DNA from: Cepaea nemoralis
Taxonomy: Eukaryota > Mollusca > Gastropoda > Stylommatophora > Helicidae
Direction of reading: 5' to 3'
NCBI GenBank assembly: GCA_014155875.1
Contig: JACEFZ010013526.1
Location: forward strand, 213,501 to 277,500
DNA: 64,000 nt
The notes below the pieces were generated by a model that saw only the letters and a program-made list of their open reading frames with translations, searched no databases and was not told where the DNA came from. Below are positions 1 through 9,861 of the stretch, piece after piece. A program made the position numbers and the translations under genes. Numbering within the stretch: the first letter of the stretch is position 1; each line of letters begins with the position of its first letter.

Positions 1-427
1 TGCTGTCATCATGGAAACCCAACGTCTGGCCAGTATTGCCCCGTCTGTGGCTCACATGTGCTCTGACGAGGTGACTTTGAGAGGCTACACTCTGCCTAAA
101 GGAACCTGGATCGTCACAAACCTAGACTCCGTACTCCACGACAAGGGCACTTGGGGAGAAGATGCCATGAGCTTCAGACCCGACCGCTTCATTGACAACA
201 ACGTCAAGCTAAAGAACCCCGAGCAGTTCATACCATTCAGCATTGGACGGCGTGTCTGCCTGGGCGAGAGTCTTGCAAAGATGGAGCTCTTTCTGTTTCT
301 CTCCAATATGTTTCAGAGATTCACGTTTCTCCCACCAAACCCCTACGCAGTTCCTCCATTAGCATATAAGAATGCCATTATCAATGGCCCACAACCGTAC
401 GAGGTGAGGGTAGTAGAGAGACAGTAA
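1..427 (+). CDS. Cytochrome P450 (CYP2-like), C-terminal part, 5' end outside window
   Basis: This is the C-terminal third of a microsomal haem-thiolate monooxygenase, which oxidises small lipophilic substrates with electrons from P450 reductase at the ER membrane. The frame is open from base 2 (A-V-I-M-E-T-Q-R...) to the TAA at 425-427. It shows the K-helix ExxR (ETQR, just after base 11), the FRPDRF segment (PERF region) near 176-190, and the haem-binding [10 protein letters not shown] at 236-265 with the cysteine ligand codon at 257-259. The first methionine at base 11 is internal and not a start; the earlier exons lie upstream of the window. No lesion is visible. The sequence is almost identical to the end of the last exon at 61891-63010, so this is the upstream member of a tandem pair. 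CYP2-clan membership is inferred from motif spacing and exon pattern of the sister gene; the subfamily cannot be named from here. Confidence 0.93.
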   Translation, partial: AVIMETQRLASIAPSVAHMCSDEVTLRGYTLPKGTWIVTNLDSVLHDKGTWGEDAMSFRPDRFIDNNVKLKNPEQFIPFSIGRRVCLGESLAKMELFLFLSNMFQRFTFLPPNPYAVPPLAYKNAIINGPQPYEVRVVERQ

Positions 428-730
428 AGATACACTGATAAAAGCAACGAAACGAAGATGAAACTTGGCAATCATACTTTCTCCCGATTGTCACATCTGG
501 GCATTTCTTGGACTTCAAAGTTAGAATCAGTATTCAAGTTTCCAGTAATTACTGCCTGCGTTAAACTGTATATTCTTACAGTTATCTTCTCTATACGTTC
601 TCCTATCCTCACTGTTGTAAACATAGATATTCACTACACGTCCTTCCATCCTCCTTGTTGTAAACCTATATATTCTCATAGTTATCTTCTTCACATGACC
701 TCCCATCCGTTCTATTGAAACCCTACATAC
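428..730. repeat. P450 3' flank with degenerate C/T-rich short repeats
   Basis: From about 545 a segment of roughly 60-75 bp recurs imperfectly (GTTGTAAACmTATATATTCTCATAG, then TTATCTTCTTCACATGACC, then CTCCCATyCkTTCTAT). The same motif resumes at about 1262-1400, so the mariner remnant at 731-1259 landed inside a small degenerate tandem array. The whole block is repeated in the downstream paralogous flank at 63200-63490. No coding signal is seen. Confidence 0.6.
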
Positions 731-1259
731 AAGGGGGCTTCAAATGAAAACCGTTTCCTCCCAATACTATTTGAGTTGTCCAAACAGGTGGAAATCACTT
801 AAGGCTAGGTCTGGCGAGTACAAGGGATGTGGTACACACTGAAAGTGGAGGTCTTCGATGGTTTCAACCGTTGCGCGGGCAGTATGGGGTCGAGCATTGC
901 CATGTTGCAAAACGTCGAAACTTCCTACTTCACTTATACATTTGCTGGACTGACAGACTGTATCATCATACTGGACCTTCATTCGCCGATGAATTTCTAC
1001 AGGTTTCACCCCTTCACTGATTAAAAAAAACGGATAACAGAACTCTGCTCTTCTTTGGTGTATGTCAAAAGTGGCGGGGGGGGGGGGGGGGGAACTTTAA
1101 ACTGTTCTTATGACGTCACAGTGGTCGTCTGCACCGTGATATCCGTCCCGTGCTTAACACTCTTGACATCCTTAACAACAATATTGACAGGTCACATGAC
1201 AATGGCGTGGTTATTGTAATTTCTATCAAACTTTTAAGGTTTTCATTTGAAGCCCCTCT
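731..1259 (-). mobile_element. Internally deleted mariner element
   Basis: Inverted ends flank the element: GGGGCTTCAAATGAAAACC near 734-752 and its reverse complement near 1237-1256, bordered by TA-containing sequence, as expected for mariner insertion at TA. On the minus strand (about 1009-767) an N-terminal transposase piece with EIHRRMKVQYDD joins directly to the catalytic-core piece HGNARPHTARATVETIE...HPLYSPDLALSDFHLFG. Most of the middle of the transposase is missing, so it is a deletion derivative that cannot encode transposase. A polyG run of 17-19 bases lies at 1075-1092. A related copy starts at 63491 in the paralogous flank and retains about 48 bp of transposase sequence (codons preceding the HDNARPH motif) that is lost here. 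Confidence 0.85.
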
Positions 1260-1540
1260 AGTATTTCATAATTTTCCCCAGACGTCATACCATCATCTCT
1301 TTGGTAAACCTATAGACTTTCATAGTTATCTTCTTTACTCCACCTCCCATTCTCTCTGCTATAAACTTATATATTCTCATAGTTGTTCTCATGTATATTT
1401 ATGTCAATGTACACATTATGTGTATGTGCATATAAATATACATAACTGAAAGAAAATATATATTAGAGACTATACACAGTTGAAGGAATACACGTATAAA
1501 AATGTAAATATATACAGCTGGAAGTATATGCATATATATA
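1260..1540. other. AT-rich non-coding interval with residual C/T repeat
   Basis: The degenerate C/T-rich repeat of the P450 3' flank resumes to about 1400. It is followed by AT-rich sequence with many ATATA runs up to the start of the RTE element. No gene is seen. Confidence 0.5.
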
Positions 1541-4500
1541 CGGGACACCCTTGGGCAAGGTGGAGTACCCGTTTAGCCCCCCGATCAGGGTTACGTGAAG
1601 CCATGGGTGCAGGTGGTGGATGAAGATGAAGAGCAGCCAACAGATAGTTGTAGGTTATGGTCTCCACCTTCACGACGGTAGGCAGAGGATCTCTATTTTT
1701 AGGAGACAATGGCTACGGTCACTGACCAGTATGGTCACTGCTAGGAAGGAAAGCAATGGTAAACTACCTTCTTTACAGATGCCAAGAAAATCATGTTGTG
1801 TGAAATCATCGATAATCAGAGAAACGGCGTAAATGGGTGCTCCATAGGAGCAGCCTCGCCCGGTAGGGATAGTCATGCGCACCAGGTGACTCCAGACCGT
1901 CAACAGGCTACTAGGTGCAACAGATTAATATCATTGAAAGTAGGAACTTGGAACGTTAGAACAATGAATGCAGATGGAAAATTAGAAAACATCAAAAAAG
2001 AAATGGGGATAGAGAAGATTAACATATTAGGAGTATCGGAAACGAGATGGAAAGGAGCAGGGATAAGGACAGGAGAGGATTGTAAGATTATTTACTCTGG
2101 GGGAGAAGAACAGCAAAGAGGTGTAGCCATTATATTAGATAAGCAAACATCAAATTCTGTCAAAGGATATCATGCTGTGTCAGACAGAGTCCTATTAGTA
2201 AAATTAAACGGAAGACCTTTTAAAATAAATGTCATTCAAGTATATGCCCCAACAAGTGAAAGCAGTGAAGAAAGCATAGAGGAATTTTATAATGACGTGG
2301 AGTCTGCTTTGAAGAACTGCAAAAAATCAGAAATAAATATCATAATGGGTGATTTCAACGCAAAAATAGGACAGCAAGGCGATGGATGCAGTGTAGGCAA
2401 CCATGGTTTGGGAGAGAGAAATGAAAGAGGATACAGACTTGTAGAATGGGCAAAAGAACAAGAAATGGTTGTAGGAAACACCTGGTTTAAACAGCATCCT
2501 AGAAGATTATGGACATGGAGGAGTCCAGACAGCAGGATTAAAAACCAGATAGATTACATCCTGATTAGCAAAAGGTTTCGAAATGCGTTAACAGTCGTAA
2601 AAACAGTTCCAAATGCAGACTGTTACAGTGATCACAGATTAATTACAGGCACATTGAGGGTAAAGTTAAAGAAAGTCAAGTATACAGCAGGAAACCCTAA
2701 ATATGACTTGTGCAAATTGAAAACTGACAAAGAAATACAAGATAATTTTAACATAGAAGTAAAGAACAAATTTGATATATTGTCTGATCTAGAGATCCTG
2801 TTTCAAGATGTAGATGATCAATGGGAAACGATGAAGAATTCAATCAGTTGCGCAGCAGAAAAAACTATTCCAAAAGTAAAGAAAGTGGGCCGTAAGACAT
2901 GGATGACTGAAGAAATTTTACAACTAATGGAAACAAGAAGACAGAACAAAAATAATCCTGCCAAATATGAAGAAATTCACAGAAAAGTGAGAACCTTATG
3001 TAAGGAGGCAAAAGAAACATGGCTTGAGAAAAATTGCAGAGAAATTGAAAAACAACACAACAGTAACAATGCGAAACTAATGCACAAAAGAATTCAGGAG
3101 CTTACTAATCAAAGAACACGTACATCAGCAGGCTGCCTAAAGACAAAAGATGGAAGAGTCATAATAGAAAAAGATCAGATCTTACATGAATGGTCAGATT
3201 ATGTGAAAAACCTTTATGACGATAACAGAGACGAACAGTATGATGTCCAAAATAATAATGAAGGACCAGCAATTTTAAAGATGGAGGTTCAGAATGCGCT
3301 TAACCATATGAAATCTGGCAAGACCCCCGGTTCAGACAGCGTCACAACAGAAATGATTAATGCTTTAGAAGAATATGGAATAGATAAAGTTACCAGTCTG
3401 CTTAATACAATATATGATACTGGAAATATACCTCAGGAGTTATGTAATTCTGTATTTATTGCAATCCCAAAGAAATCAGGAGCCTTGGAATGTGATCAAC
3501 ATCGAACAATTAGTATAATGAGTCACATCACGAAGATTTTGCTAAGAATTATCATGCAAAGAGTTAGGAGGAAAATACAACCTGAAATAGGAGAAGAACA
3601 ATGTGGGTTTGTGGAAGGCAAGGGTACAGTAAATGCTGTGTATATACTGAGAAACATAATCGAACGTTCTATAGAAGTAAACAAAGATCTACACCTTTGC
3701 TTTATTGACTACACAAAGGCTTTTGATAAAGTGAGACATGTCAACATGATAAGGATGCTTGAAGATCTACAAATTGATGGAAAAGATCTTAGACTTGTAA
3801 AAAACATATATTGGAAACAACAAGCTGCCATAAGAGTTGATAATGAAGTAAGCCAATATCAGCCTATTAAAAGGGGTGTGAGACAGGGATGTGTAATGTC
3901 TCCAGATCTGTTTTCCCTGTACAGTGAAAGTATTTTCAGAAATATTGAAGATATGGAAGGAATCAACATTGGGGGACGATGCATCAATAACATTAGATAT
4001 GCAGATGATACAGTCTTGATTGCAGACAATGAACAGGACCTGCAAAATTTAGTAGATGCGATTGTTACACACAGTGAACAACTAGGGTTAGAATTAAATT
4101 GTAAAAAGACACAGATTATGGTCGTCACTAGGAAGGACGAAATACCACAATGTAATATACAAGTAAATGGGAATATTCTTCAACAAGTGAGCAGGTACAA
4201 TTATCTCGGAACAGTAATAACATCTGATGGGAGATGCCTTGAAGAGATTAGAACAAGAATCGCCATGGCAAAAGTAGCCTTTAGCAAGATGAAAAACATA
4301 TTGACCAATAAAAAGATGTCAATTGAAACGAGAAAAAGAGTGTTGAGATGCTACATTGAACCTGTACTTTTATATGGATGTGAAGCGTGGACAATGAGCA
4401 GTCAGGCTGAAAAACATCTGATGGCTGTAGAGATGTGGTTTCTGAGGAAAATGCAAAGAATACCATGGACAGCCAGAAAGACCAATGAACAAGTCCTTCA

Positions 4501-4786
4501 AGAAACAAATGAAGATCGTAAATTGATCAGAGAAATTAGACGTAGACAGTCAAAATTTTTTGGGCATGTTATGAGAAGAAATGGATTGGAGAACTTGGTG
4601 ACAACTGGTAAGATCGAGGGGAACAGACCAAGGGGAACACCTAGAAGCAAGTACCTGGATGGCTTGGCCTTGTGGCATGGTCGAGACAGAAACACGGAGC
4701 TGATCCACGACTCTGGTGATCGAGTGAGATGGCAGAACATGACCGCCCACGCTTACCGGCATGGCACATGATGGATGGATGGATAT
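1541..4786 (+). mobile_element. Full-length RTE/BovB-like non-LTR retrotransposon (family A)
   Basis: The element has a short 5' leader (about 1541-1792), one long ORF, and a 3' end of ATGG repeats (4768-4782) running into (AT)n. A simple-repeat tail instead of polyA is typical of RTE elements. The 5' boundary is inferred from the change from AT-rich flank to GC-richer leader; the flanking AT repeats on both sides could be a target duplication but are too simple to prove it. Parts of its 3' end recur at 5390-5750 (minus), 6385-6914, 11117-11297 (minus) and 48906-49190, so the family is multicopy. It is the only non-LTR element here whose ORF is undamaged. Confidence 0.85.
1793..4771 (+). CDS. 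RTE endonuclease-reverse transcriptase, intact
   Basis: This 992-aa polyprotein performs target-primed reverse transcription: an N-terminal apurinic-like endonuclease nicks target DNA and the RT copies the element RNA there. Endonuclease motifs are TWNVRT (residues 52-57), SETRW with the metal-binding Glu near 83, GDFNAK (Asp near 187) and SDH (280-281). RT motifs include SGKTPGSD, FIDYTKAFDKV, GVRQGCVMSPDLFSLY and the catalytic YADD (736-739; codons from 3998). The thumb and C-terminal part contain YGCEAWT, PWTARK and FGHVMRR, as in BovB. No stop or frameshift interrupts it. The ATG at 1793 is the first upstream of the endonuclease. The TGA stop at 4769-4771 lies inside the 3' tail repeat. 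Host annotation pipelines often call such ORFs craniofacial development protein 2-like; it is a transposon gene. Confidence 0.93.
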   Translation: MLCEIIDNQRNGVNGCSIGAASPGRDSHAHQVTPDRQQATRCNRLISLKVGTWNVRTMNADGKLENIKKEMGIEKINILGVSETRWKGAGIRTGEDCKIIYSGGEEQQRGVAIILDKQTSNSVKGYHAVSDRVLLVKLNGRPFKINVIQVYAPTSESSEESIEEFYNDVESALKNCKKSEINIIMGDFNAKIGQQGDGCSVGNHGLGERNERGYRLVEWAKEQEMVVGNTWFKQHPRRLWTWRSPDSRIKNQIDYILISKRFRNALTVVKTVPNADCYSDHRLITGTLRVKLKKVKYTAGNPKYDLCKLKTDKEIQDNFNIEVKNKFDILSDLEILFQDVDDQWETMKNSISCAAEKTIPKVKKVGRKTWMTEEILQLMETRRQNKNNPAKYEEIHRKVRTLCKEAKETWLEKNCREIEKQHNSNNAKLMHKRIQELTNQRTRTSAGCLKTKDGRVIIEKDQILHEWSDYVKNLYDDNRDEQYDVQNNNEGPAILKMEVQNALNHMKSGKTPGSDSVTTEMINALEEYGIDKVTSLLNTIYDTGNIPQELCNSVFIAIPKKSGALECDQHRTISIMSHITKILLRIIMQRVRRKIQPEIGEEQCGFVEGKGTVNAVYILRNIIERSIEVNKDLHLCFIDYTKAFDKVRHVNMIRMLEDLQIDGKDLRLVKNIYWKQQAAIRVDNEVSQYQPIKRGVRQGCVMSPDLFSLYSESIFRNIEDMEGINIGGRCINNIRYADDTVLIADNEQDLQNLVDAIVTHSEQLGLELNCKKTQIMVVTRKDEIPQCNIQVNGNILQQVSRYNYLGTVITSDGRCLEEIRTRIAMAKVAFSKMKNILTNKKMSIETRKRVLRCYIEPVLLYGCEAWTMSSQAEKHLMAVEMWFLRKMQRIPWTARKTNEQVLQETNEDRKLIREIRRRQSKFFGHVMRRNGLENLVTTGKIEGNRPRGTPRSKYLDGLALWHGRDRNTELIHDSGDRVRWQNMTAHAYRHGT

Positions 4787-4795
4787 ATATATATA

Positions 4796-4868
<73 letters not shown>
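4796..4868. repeat. (TG)n microsatellite adjoining RTE tail
   Basis: About 36 uninterrupted GT dinucleotides follow directly on the (ATGG)(AT) tail of the RTE element. This position suggests growth from the retrotransposon tail. ORFs crossing it are artefacts. Confidence 0.95.
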
Positions 4869-4869
<1 letters not shown>

Positions 4870-5102
4870 ACATACATCGCTGAAAGGATATGCCTATTAT
4901 ATGTATGTAAATGTAAACAGACAAAAAGATACGTGTTTCGTATGGAAATATACACTTTCTATGAATATGTATATATGCGCGGGAATATACACATTGGAAT
5001 GACTATGTGTGTACATGTGTAAATGTAAATATTTCAAAGATATACGTTAATGTATGTACACATATATCGTTGAAAGAATATGTTTATATTTATGTAAGTA
5101 TA
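4869..5102. other. AT-rich non-coding interval
   Basis: The motif acATAyATCGyTGAAAGrATATG appears at 4870 and 5060, suggesting a diverged duplicate of about 190 bp. Nothing coding is recognised. Confidence 0.4.
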
Positions 5103-5337
5103 CGCGGCTCTGTGGCTAATGGGCTACAAACGCAATTCGTAATCCTGCAAGCCCCATTCCAAACACAGCTGAGGGCCATTTGGAAAGCAGGCCGCATTGC
5201 GTTGGTTTCTATACTCATGGTATGAGTGCCGGCCATTCAGAAAGCAATTGCACACTACTGAACCTAAACTTGCCTTGGAATTACAAAGGACAACAATATG
5301 CTTTAGTTTATTACTACATCCTGTGAAGGATATGCAA
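5103..5337 (+). mobile_element. tRNA-derived SINE (family B), diverged copy
   Basis: The 5' part looks tRNA-like (GCGGCTCTGTGGCTAATGGG...). The family-specific body follows (CATTCAGAAAGCAATtGCACAC), and it ends with CCTGTGAAGGATATGCAA. The same body and terminal segment occur at 23598, 26330, 35087, 40105, 40495 and 61410. It is non-autonomous, so it would depend on a partner LINE. Confidence 0.75.
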
Positions 5338-5389
5338 CTAACTAAAAGCTAAATACACAATTAAAATTGTATGTATATGATTATTAAGG

Positions 5390-5750
5390 CGGTAATGTTT
5401 CGCCATCTCACGATCACCAGAGTCGTGGATCCACTCTGGTTTCTTGTCTCGACCATATCATGTGGTCAGGCGAACCAGATATTTACTTATCTGTATTTCT
5501 TGTTCTTTTCCCATTAATCTTACCAGTTGTCACCAGGTTTTTAAGTTTATTTCTTATCACAACGTGCGTTAAGAAACGTTCACTAAACACGTCTAATTTC
5601 TCTAATAAGTTTACGGTTTTAATTTATTTCTTGTAGGATTTATTCAATGGTTTTTCCTTCTGTCATAAGCATTCTTTGCATATATCTAAGAAATCACATT
5701 TCCGCTGCCATTAGATGTTTTTCAGCTTGTCTGCTCATTGTCTACGTATT
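5390..5750 (-). mobile_element. RTE family A fragment, decayed
   Basis: On the minus strand this matches the end of the family A ORF. The segment CATCTCACGATCACCAGAGT corresponds to 4700-4735 read backwards, and TGTTTTTCAGCTTGTCTGCT near 5716 corresponds to about 4390-4415. It is interrupted by small indels and has no usable ORF. Confidence 0.75.
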
Positions 5751-5819
5751 GAAACACGGGAAGAAAAATATTCAAATTTTTCTTACAAAGGCGAATTTTC
5801 TTAATTTATGGGAATCAAT

Positions 5820-6085
5820 CAATTACCCAGTAAGAAATGCTGTTGTCAGACAGACAGTGGGATCAACACCTTGTGCCATATTTATTGAAAGACGGAAGAT
5901 CATCGGCGACGAGACCGAGAGGACGTCCACGAAGAAAATGGACTGACGATATCAGAGACATTGTACAATCACACGGAACGACACTATCCAGTGCCGCCCG
6001 TCGGGCGCTGGAGCGCAAATTATTCCTCCCCACGACGCTTGATGGCAGAAGTGGAAGACTTTGATGATGATGACGACGATGAATC
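5820..6085 (+). pseudogene. 3' end of an RTE-like LINE, other family
   Basis: Translation gives a C-terminal LINE signature (RPRGRPRRKWTDDI) ending near 6064, followed by GATGATGATGACGACGATGA as a tail repeat. Only the last about 75 codons are present, typical of 5' truncation during target-primed reverse transcription. The 5' boundary is not defined. Confidence 0.65.
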
Positions 6086-6384
6086 AGTTAAATTCAGTGA
6101 GTAGTGATGAATACATCGATTGTCTTAATACATATCATAATAACCGCTATTCACTACTATACACATATAATTATAACATCATGTTTTGAATCATTTCATT
6201 CACACACAAATTGAAATAGGAAAACTCAAGGTAGATTTGTACTCAATAGAATGAGAACCGATATATATATATAAAGCTGAGGGGAAACGAGATAAGAATA
6301 TAATAATAAATAACAGATAGGAGTGTTAACTGCTACAATATACTACTCTTTACGGTGATGTGACGTAGACAGTAAACATGTGAA

Positions 6385-6912
6385 TCGGTATACCTATCTC
6401 GGAACAGGTCCTAACATCTGATGGAAGGTGCCTTGCAGAGAATAGTCCTATAATTGGCATGGCAAAGGTGGCCTTCTGCAAAATGGAAAACATACTTACC
6501 AACAGAAAGTTGTCAATTGCAGTAAGAAAAAGAATGTCGAAGTACTATATAGAACCCATATTGCTGAATTCGTGTGAAACATGGACAGTTAGCAGACAAG
6601 CTGAGAAACATCTAATGGTGGTGGAAATGTGGTTGTTGAGCAAAATGCTAAGAATACCATGAACGTACAGAAATGAGACAAATTAAAAACGGAGATTTAT
6701 TGGAGAAATTAGAACAATAACAGTCAAGAATTTTGGACATGTTATGAGGAGAAATGGACCTGAAAATATAGTGACTGATGGGAAGAGAGCAAGAGGACAA
6801 CAACATATAAAATAGAAGATAAATACTTTGATAGGTTGGGTAGCATGGCATGGTCGGGTCAAGAACACAGACCTGATTCGAACCATGACCGCTCACGGCT
6901 GTCGGCATGGTA

Positions 6913-6914
<2 letters not shown>
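6385..6914 (+). pseudogene. 5'-truncated RTE family A copy, decayed
   Basis: It is similar to 4200-4771 of the intact copy: TATCTCGGAACAGG-TC-TAACATCTGATGG, then MAKVAFCKMENILTN...YIEPILL...SRQAEKHLMVVEMW. Several stops and frameshifts are present. It ends CGGCATGGTATTTGATGATG, leading straight into a long GAT tract. Confidence 0.85.
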
Positions 6915-6969
<55 letters not shown>

Positions 6970-6973
6970 AATG

Positions 6974-7034
<61 letters not shown>

Positions 7035-7060
7035 GGTGGTGGTGGTGGATGATGATGATA
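6914..7060. repeat. (GAT)n/(GGT)n microsatellite grown from RTE tail
   Basis: The tract begins at the last bases of the RTE copy (…GGTATTTGATGATG) and runs as GAT repeats to about 7020. It then becomes a GGT block and a short return to GAT. The poly-Asp, poly-Met and poly-His readings are artefacts. Confidence 0.95.
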
Positions 7061-8519
7061 ATGATGTTCGTGAAAAGAAAGAAATAACTCGATGACCAAA
7101 TTATGGATATGCACGTATAGACCTTTGTCACATAATCAGTTAAGCTTTATAATCGGTTCACAACATGAAGATTTATCTGTATTTGCTTTATTGTTAAAAA
7201 CATCCTGACTTGTCCAATTAATGTGATGTGTTTACAACTTCTCGAACGTTATCTATTTTGTTTCAAAGAAGCCAGAGATATATATGGCAAATATTATGTG
7301 TAACATATCCAGACTTGTATTCACATGTGTTGTGTTTTAAACATTCTGACTCTACTAAATAATGTGTTGTGTTCAAAAAGCAAGCGATAAGAACGTTGTA
7401 TTTTGTGTTTAATGCATTAGCCATATTAAAAGTATAAAAACGAGTTGAAATGTATGTTATTATTTTATAAATTAATATTCTGGTTACATGAAGAGGAATG
7501 TTGTGTGTAAATCGTTAATATGTTTAAATTAGCATCTTCGTTGTTATGTATAAATGAGGATACAAATACGAAAAAAATACATGTTATATGAAATGCAAGC
7601 TTGCGTGATATTGTTATACATCTATGTCTTTCGGATTCCCACCGGACACTAGAAACAGTTTTGTTATGTTTACAAGAAGAATAATATACAATAATATTAG
7701 AAGAACAGAAGCTACATACGAGGTCCGTGCTATACACATGTCGAGTCTATAAAACGACAAACGTTCACTTCAGGTACCTGACTGTCGTGAGATAGCTGGC
7801 AGGTGTCACTCCTGATGGATTAAATGAAGAAACAGTTATATGTAAAGTGACGGTCCTGTAATTTTCAAAAAGACAGCGATCGTGACTTCAAACACTGGCC
7901 GTACGTATTGGACACGGAAGCGAAGTCCCGTGGGGAACGGAAGAATTGTCTACCGGGAAAGTTCAAAGACAAGAGTCCGTGTCGGACTAAACAGAGAATC
8001 GCCGGTGCCCAGAAACATCGTTTACCTCCGGGAAGTTCGGAGCTAGATAAAACAATGATCGCTTGGAAATACGGTGAACAGAGTCCTTTGATCAAACGGA
8101 GAAACACGATGGAACAGGGGATCGTTTTTAGTAAAGACGATGATCAGTACGGTGTATGGAGATCAAAACAACCAGGGAATAGAACAAAGGCTGAGGGTTA
8201 AGAACAAAACAAGTGACGTAGTCCAGCCCATAACTTTGAACGGAATTTACTGTTTTAAAAAACCAGTTGAAGTTGGCCTTTACGATAGGCGGGTGTGGAT
8301 TTGATTCAGTGCCGCAATAGAAAATATATCACAGAGGTTAGGTTGTGTAAAGATAACCAGCCCTGTCCCTTCATGGGAATTAAATGATATACTTCGAGGC
8401 CGAAAATATAATTCAATAAGGTGATTATATATATAGATGTAGAATAAAAAGCTAGCATATGGAACTTTCGTGCGTAAACGTAGTATAGAGAGTCGACAGC
8501 ATTAGGCTGAAGAGTAATT
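7061..8519. other. Non-coding interval, nothing recognised
   Basis: It is AT-rich to about 7740. From 7860 to 8210 it is more GC-balanced, with a short open frame of 97 codons (7908-8201) that has no recognisable motif. I cannot assign it to a gene or a repeat family. Confidence 0.4.
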
Positions 8520-8742
8520 TAGGTTGTGTAGAGTAAAACTCGCTTACACTCAGGAAATAAATGACCGTAGACCCCGAGGTAGACCAAGAAGGCGGTGGAG
8601 AGATAATATACATACAGACCTACAAGCACTTGGAATCAACGACTGGCAAGAGAAGGTCCACCAGAGAGACGAATGGAGACAGATTGTATTTGCAGCAAAG
8701 AACCTCAATGGCTCGGAACGCTGAAGAAGAAGAAGAAGTAGA
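8520..8742 (+). pseudogene. 3' end of an RTE-like LINE (third family)
   Basis: The short peptide contains RRPRGRPRRRWRDNI and ends ...DEWRQIVFAAKNLNGSER, followed by GAAGAAGAAGAAGAAG as tail repeat. This GRPxxRWxD pattern followed by a Trp-containing helix is the usual C-terminus of RTE-type ORFs. Everything upstream is missing. Confidence 0.7.
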
Positions 8743-9787
8743 GTAAAGTGTCTGTACAGTCAGAAGGATACGTCTATACTAGGATTATGTGCTTTGCTTT
8801 AGCGTATCTTTATTTTACCTGGTATAGGGTAGAGTGCTGCACTATTCTGTCTTATATAAGAATATATTTCTAGTAGGATCACTAGAGGTTATTTTCTGAA
8901 TATAGCTAAGTACCTACATTCACATATCATAGGTCGGAGTTGCGTTTCTCTCACAAGCTGTTATTTTACTTAACAGGTTCCCTACACTTGACATTTAAGG
9001 TGATTACCTATCTGAGCAGAAGAAATTGGTAATGCTCGGGGAAAGTGATACAGAATATCAAGTGTGACCCTGTTTTAAAAAGAAGGGCATACCAGTGTGA
9101 GTTAAGATGACCAACGAAACAGAAGCACTCTAACGATGTAATATAGATAATAGAGAAAGGAAAATACTATAAGTAAGGTTTTTTTCATGAAGGACAATCC
9201 TCAGTGTATAGCAGAGATATTGTTGGACTTGTGTTTATAACTTTTCAATACCAGGAATATATTACCGATCGTGGTTTTTTTTTGGGGGGAAACAGAAAGG
9301 AACATAATTACGCAGTCAAGCAGTGTTGATCTGACCTTAACGTGAACTATAAATATTACGGAATGTAAAATGTGTATATGTGAAGACTTGAACATTAATT
9401 AGAATTCAGTGGAGAATATAGTCTTCAATACGTTTCCAGAACATATGGCAACGAAACCATCATCAGTCAGAGAGAAGCAGCCGGGTGAGAGATTCCACGT
9501 TATGTGCTGTGTGAGGCTGAATGGCTGTATAATGATGACAAACTCTGATAATGATCCTAGCCTATATTCTTTCATACTTTCAGAATAGATCCCATCACAT
9601 ATATTCACACACATACATTGCACACTCAACTGACACTTTTCTGCAATAAATGTTTTATCATTTTGTTCGAAATCTGTGTTAGGTGAGATATGTGCTGAAG
9701 GAACGTGAAAGGGAGTATTGTCTGTGGGAGAGAGAGACAGAGAGAGATAGTGATTAAGAGATGTTAAAAATAAAAGGGGGGTGTGTA
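8743..9787. other. Non-coding interval
   Basis: AT-rich sequence with a short GA-rich stretch (about 9727-9755). The minus-strand open frame at 9399-9800 shows no family motif and ends in simple sequence; I do not regard it as a gene. Confidence 0.4.
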
Positions 9788-9861
9788 GACAAAGGACCAT
9801 TCATTGGCACCTTGCCGTCTTGACAGACGATAGTTTGTGCTTTAAAAAGGCATAATAACTT

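Noticed and set aside
1075..1092. PolyG run as a functional G-quadruplex
   Set aside because: A single homopolymer in a dead mariner with uncertain sequenced length; no conserved partner in the paralogous copy.
1793..4771. Host gene similar to craniofacial development protein 2
   Set aside because: Complete RT motifs, a tail repeat and multiple truncated copies show a retrotransposon.
6907..7131. Poly-Asp, poly-His and poly-Met frames
   Set aside because: (GAT)n/(GGT)n microsatellite grown from an RTE tail.
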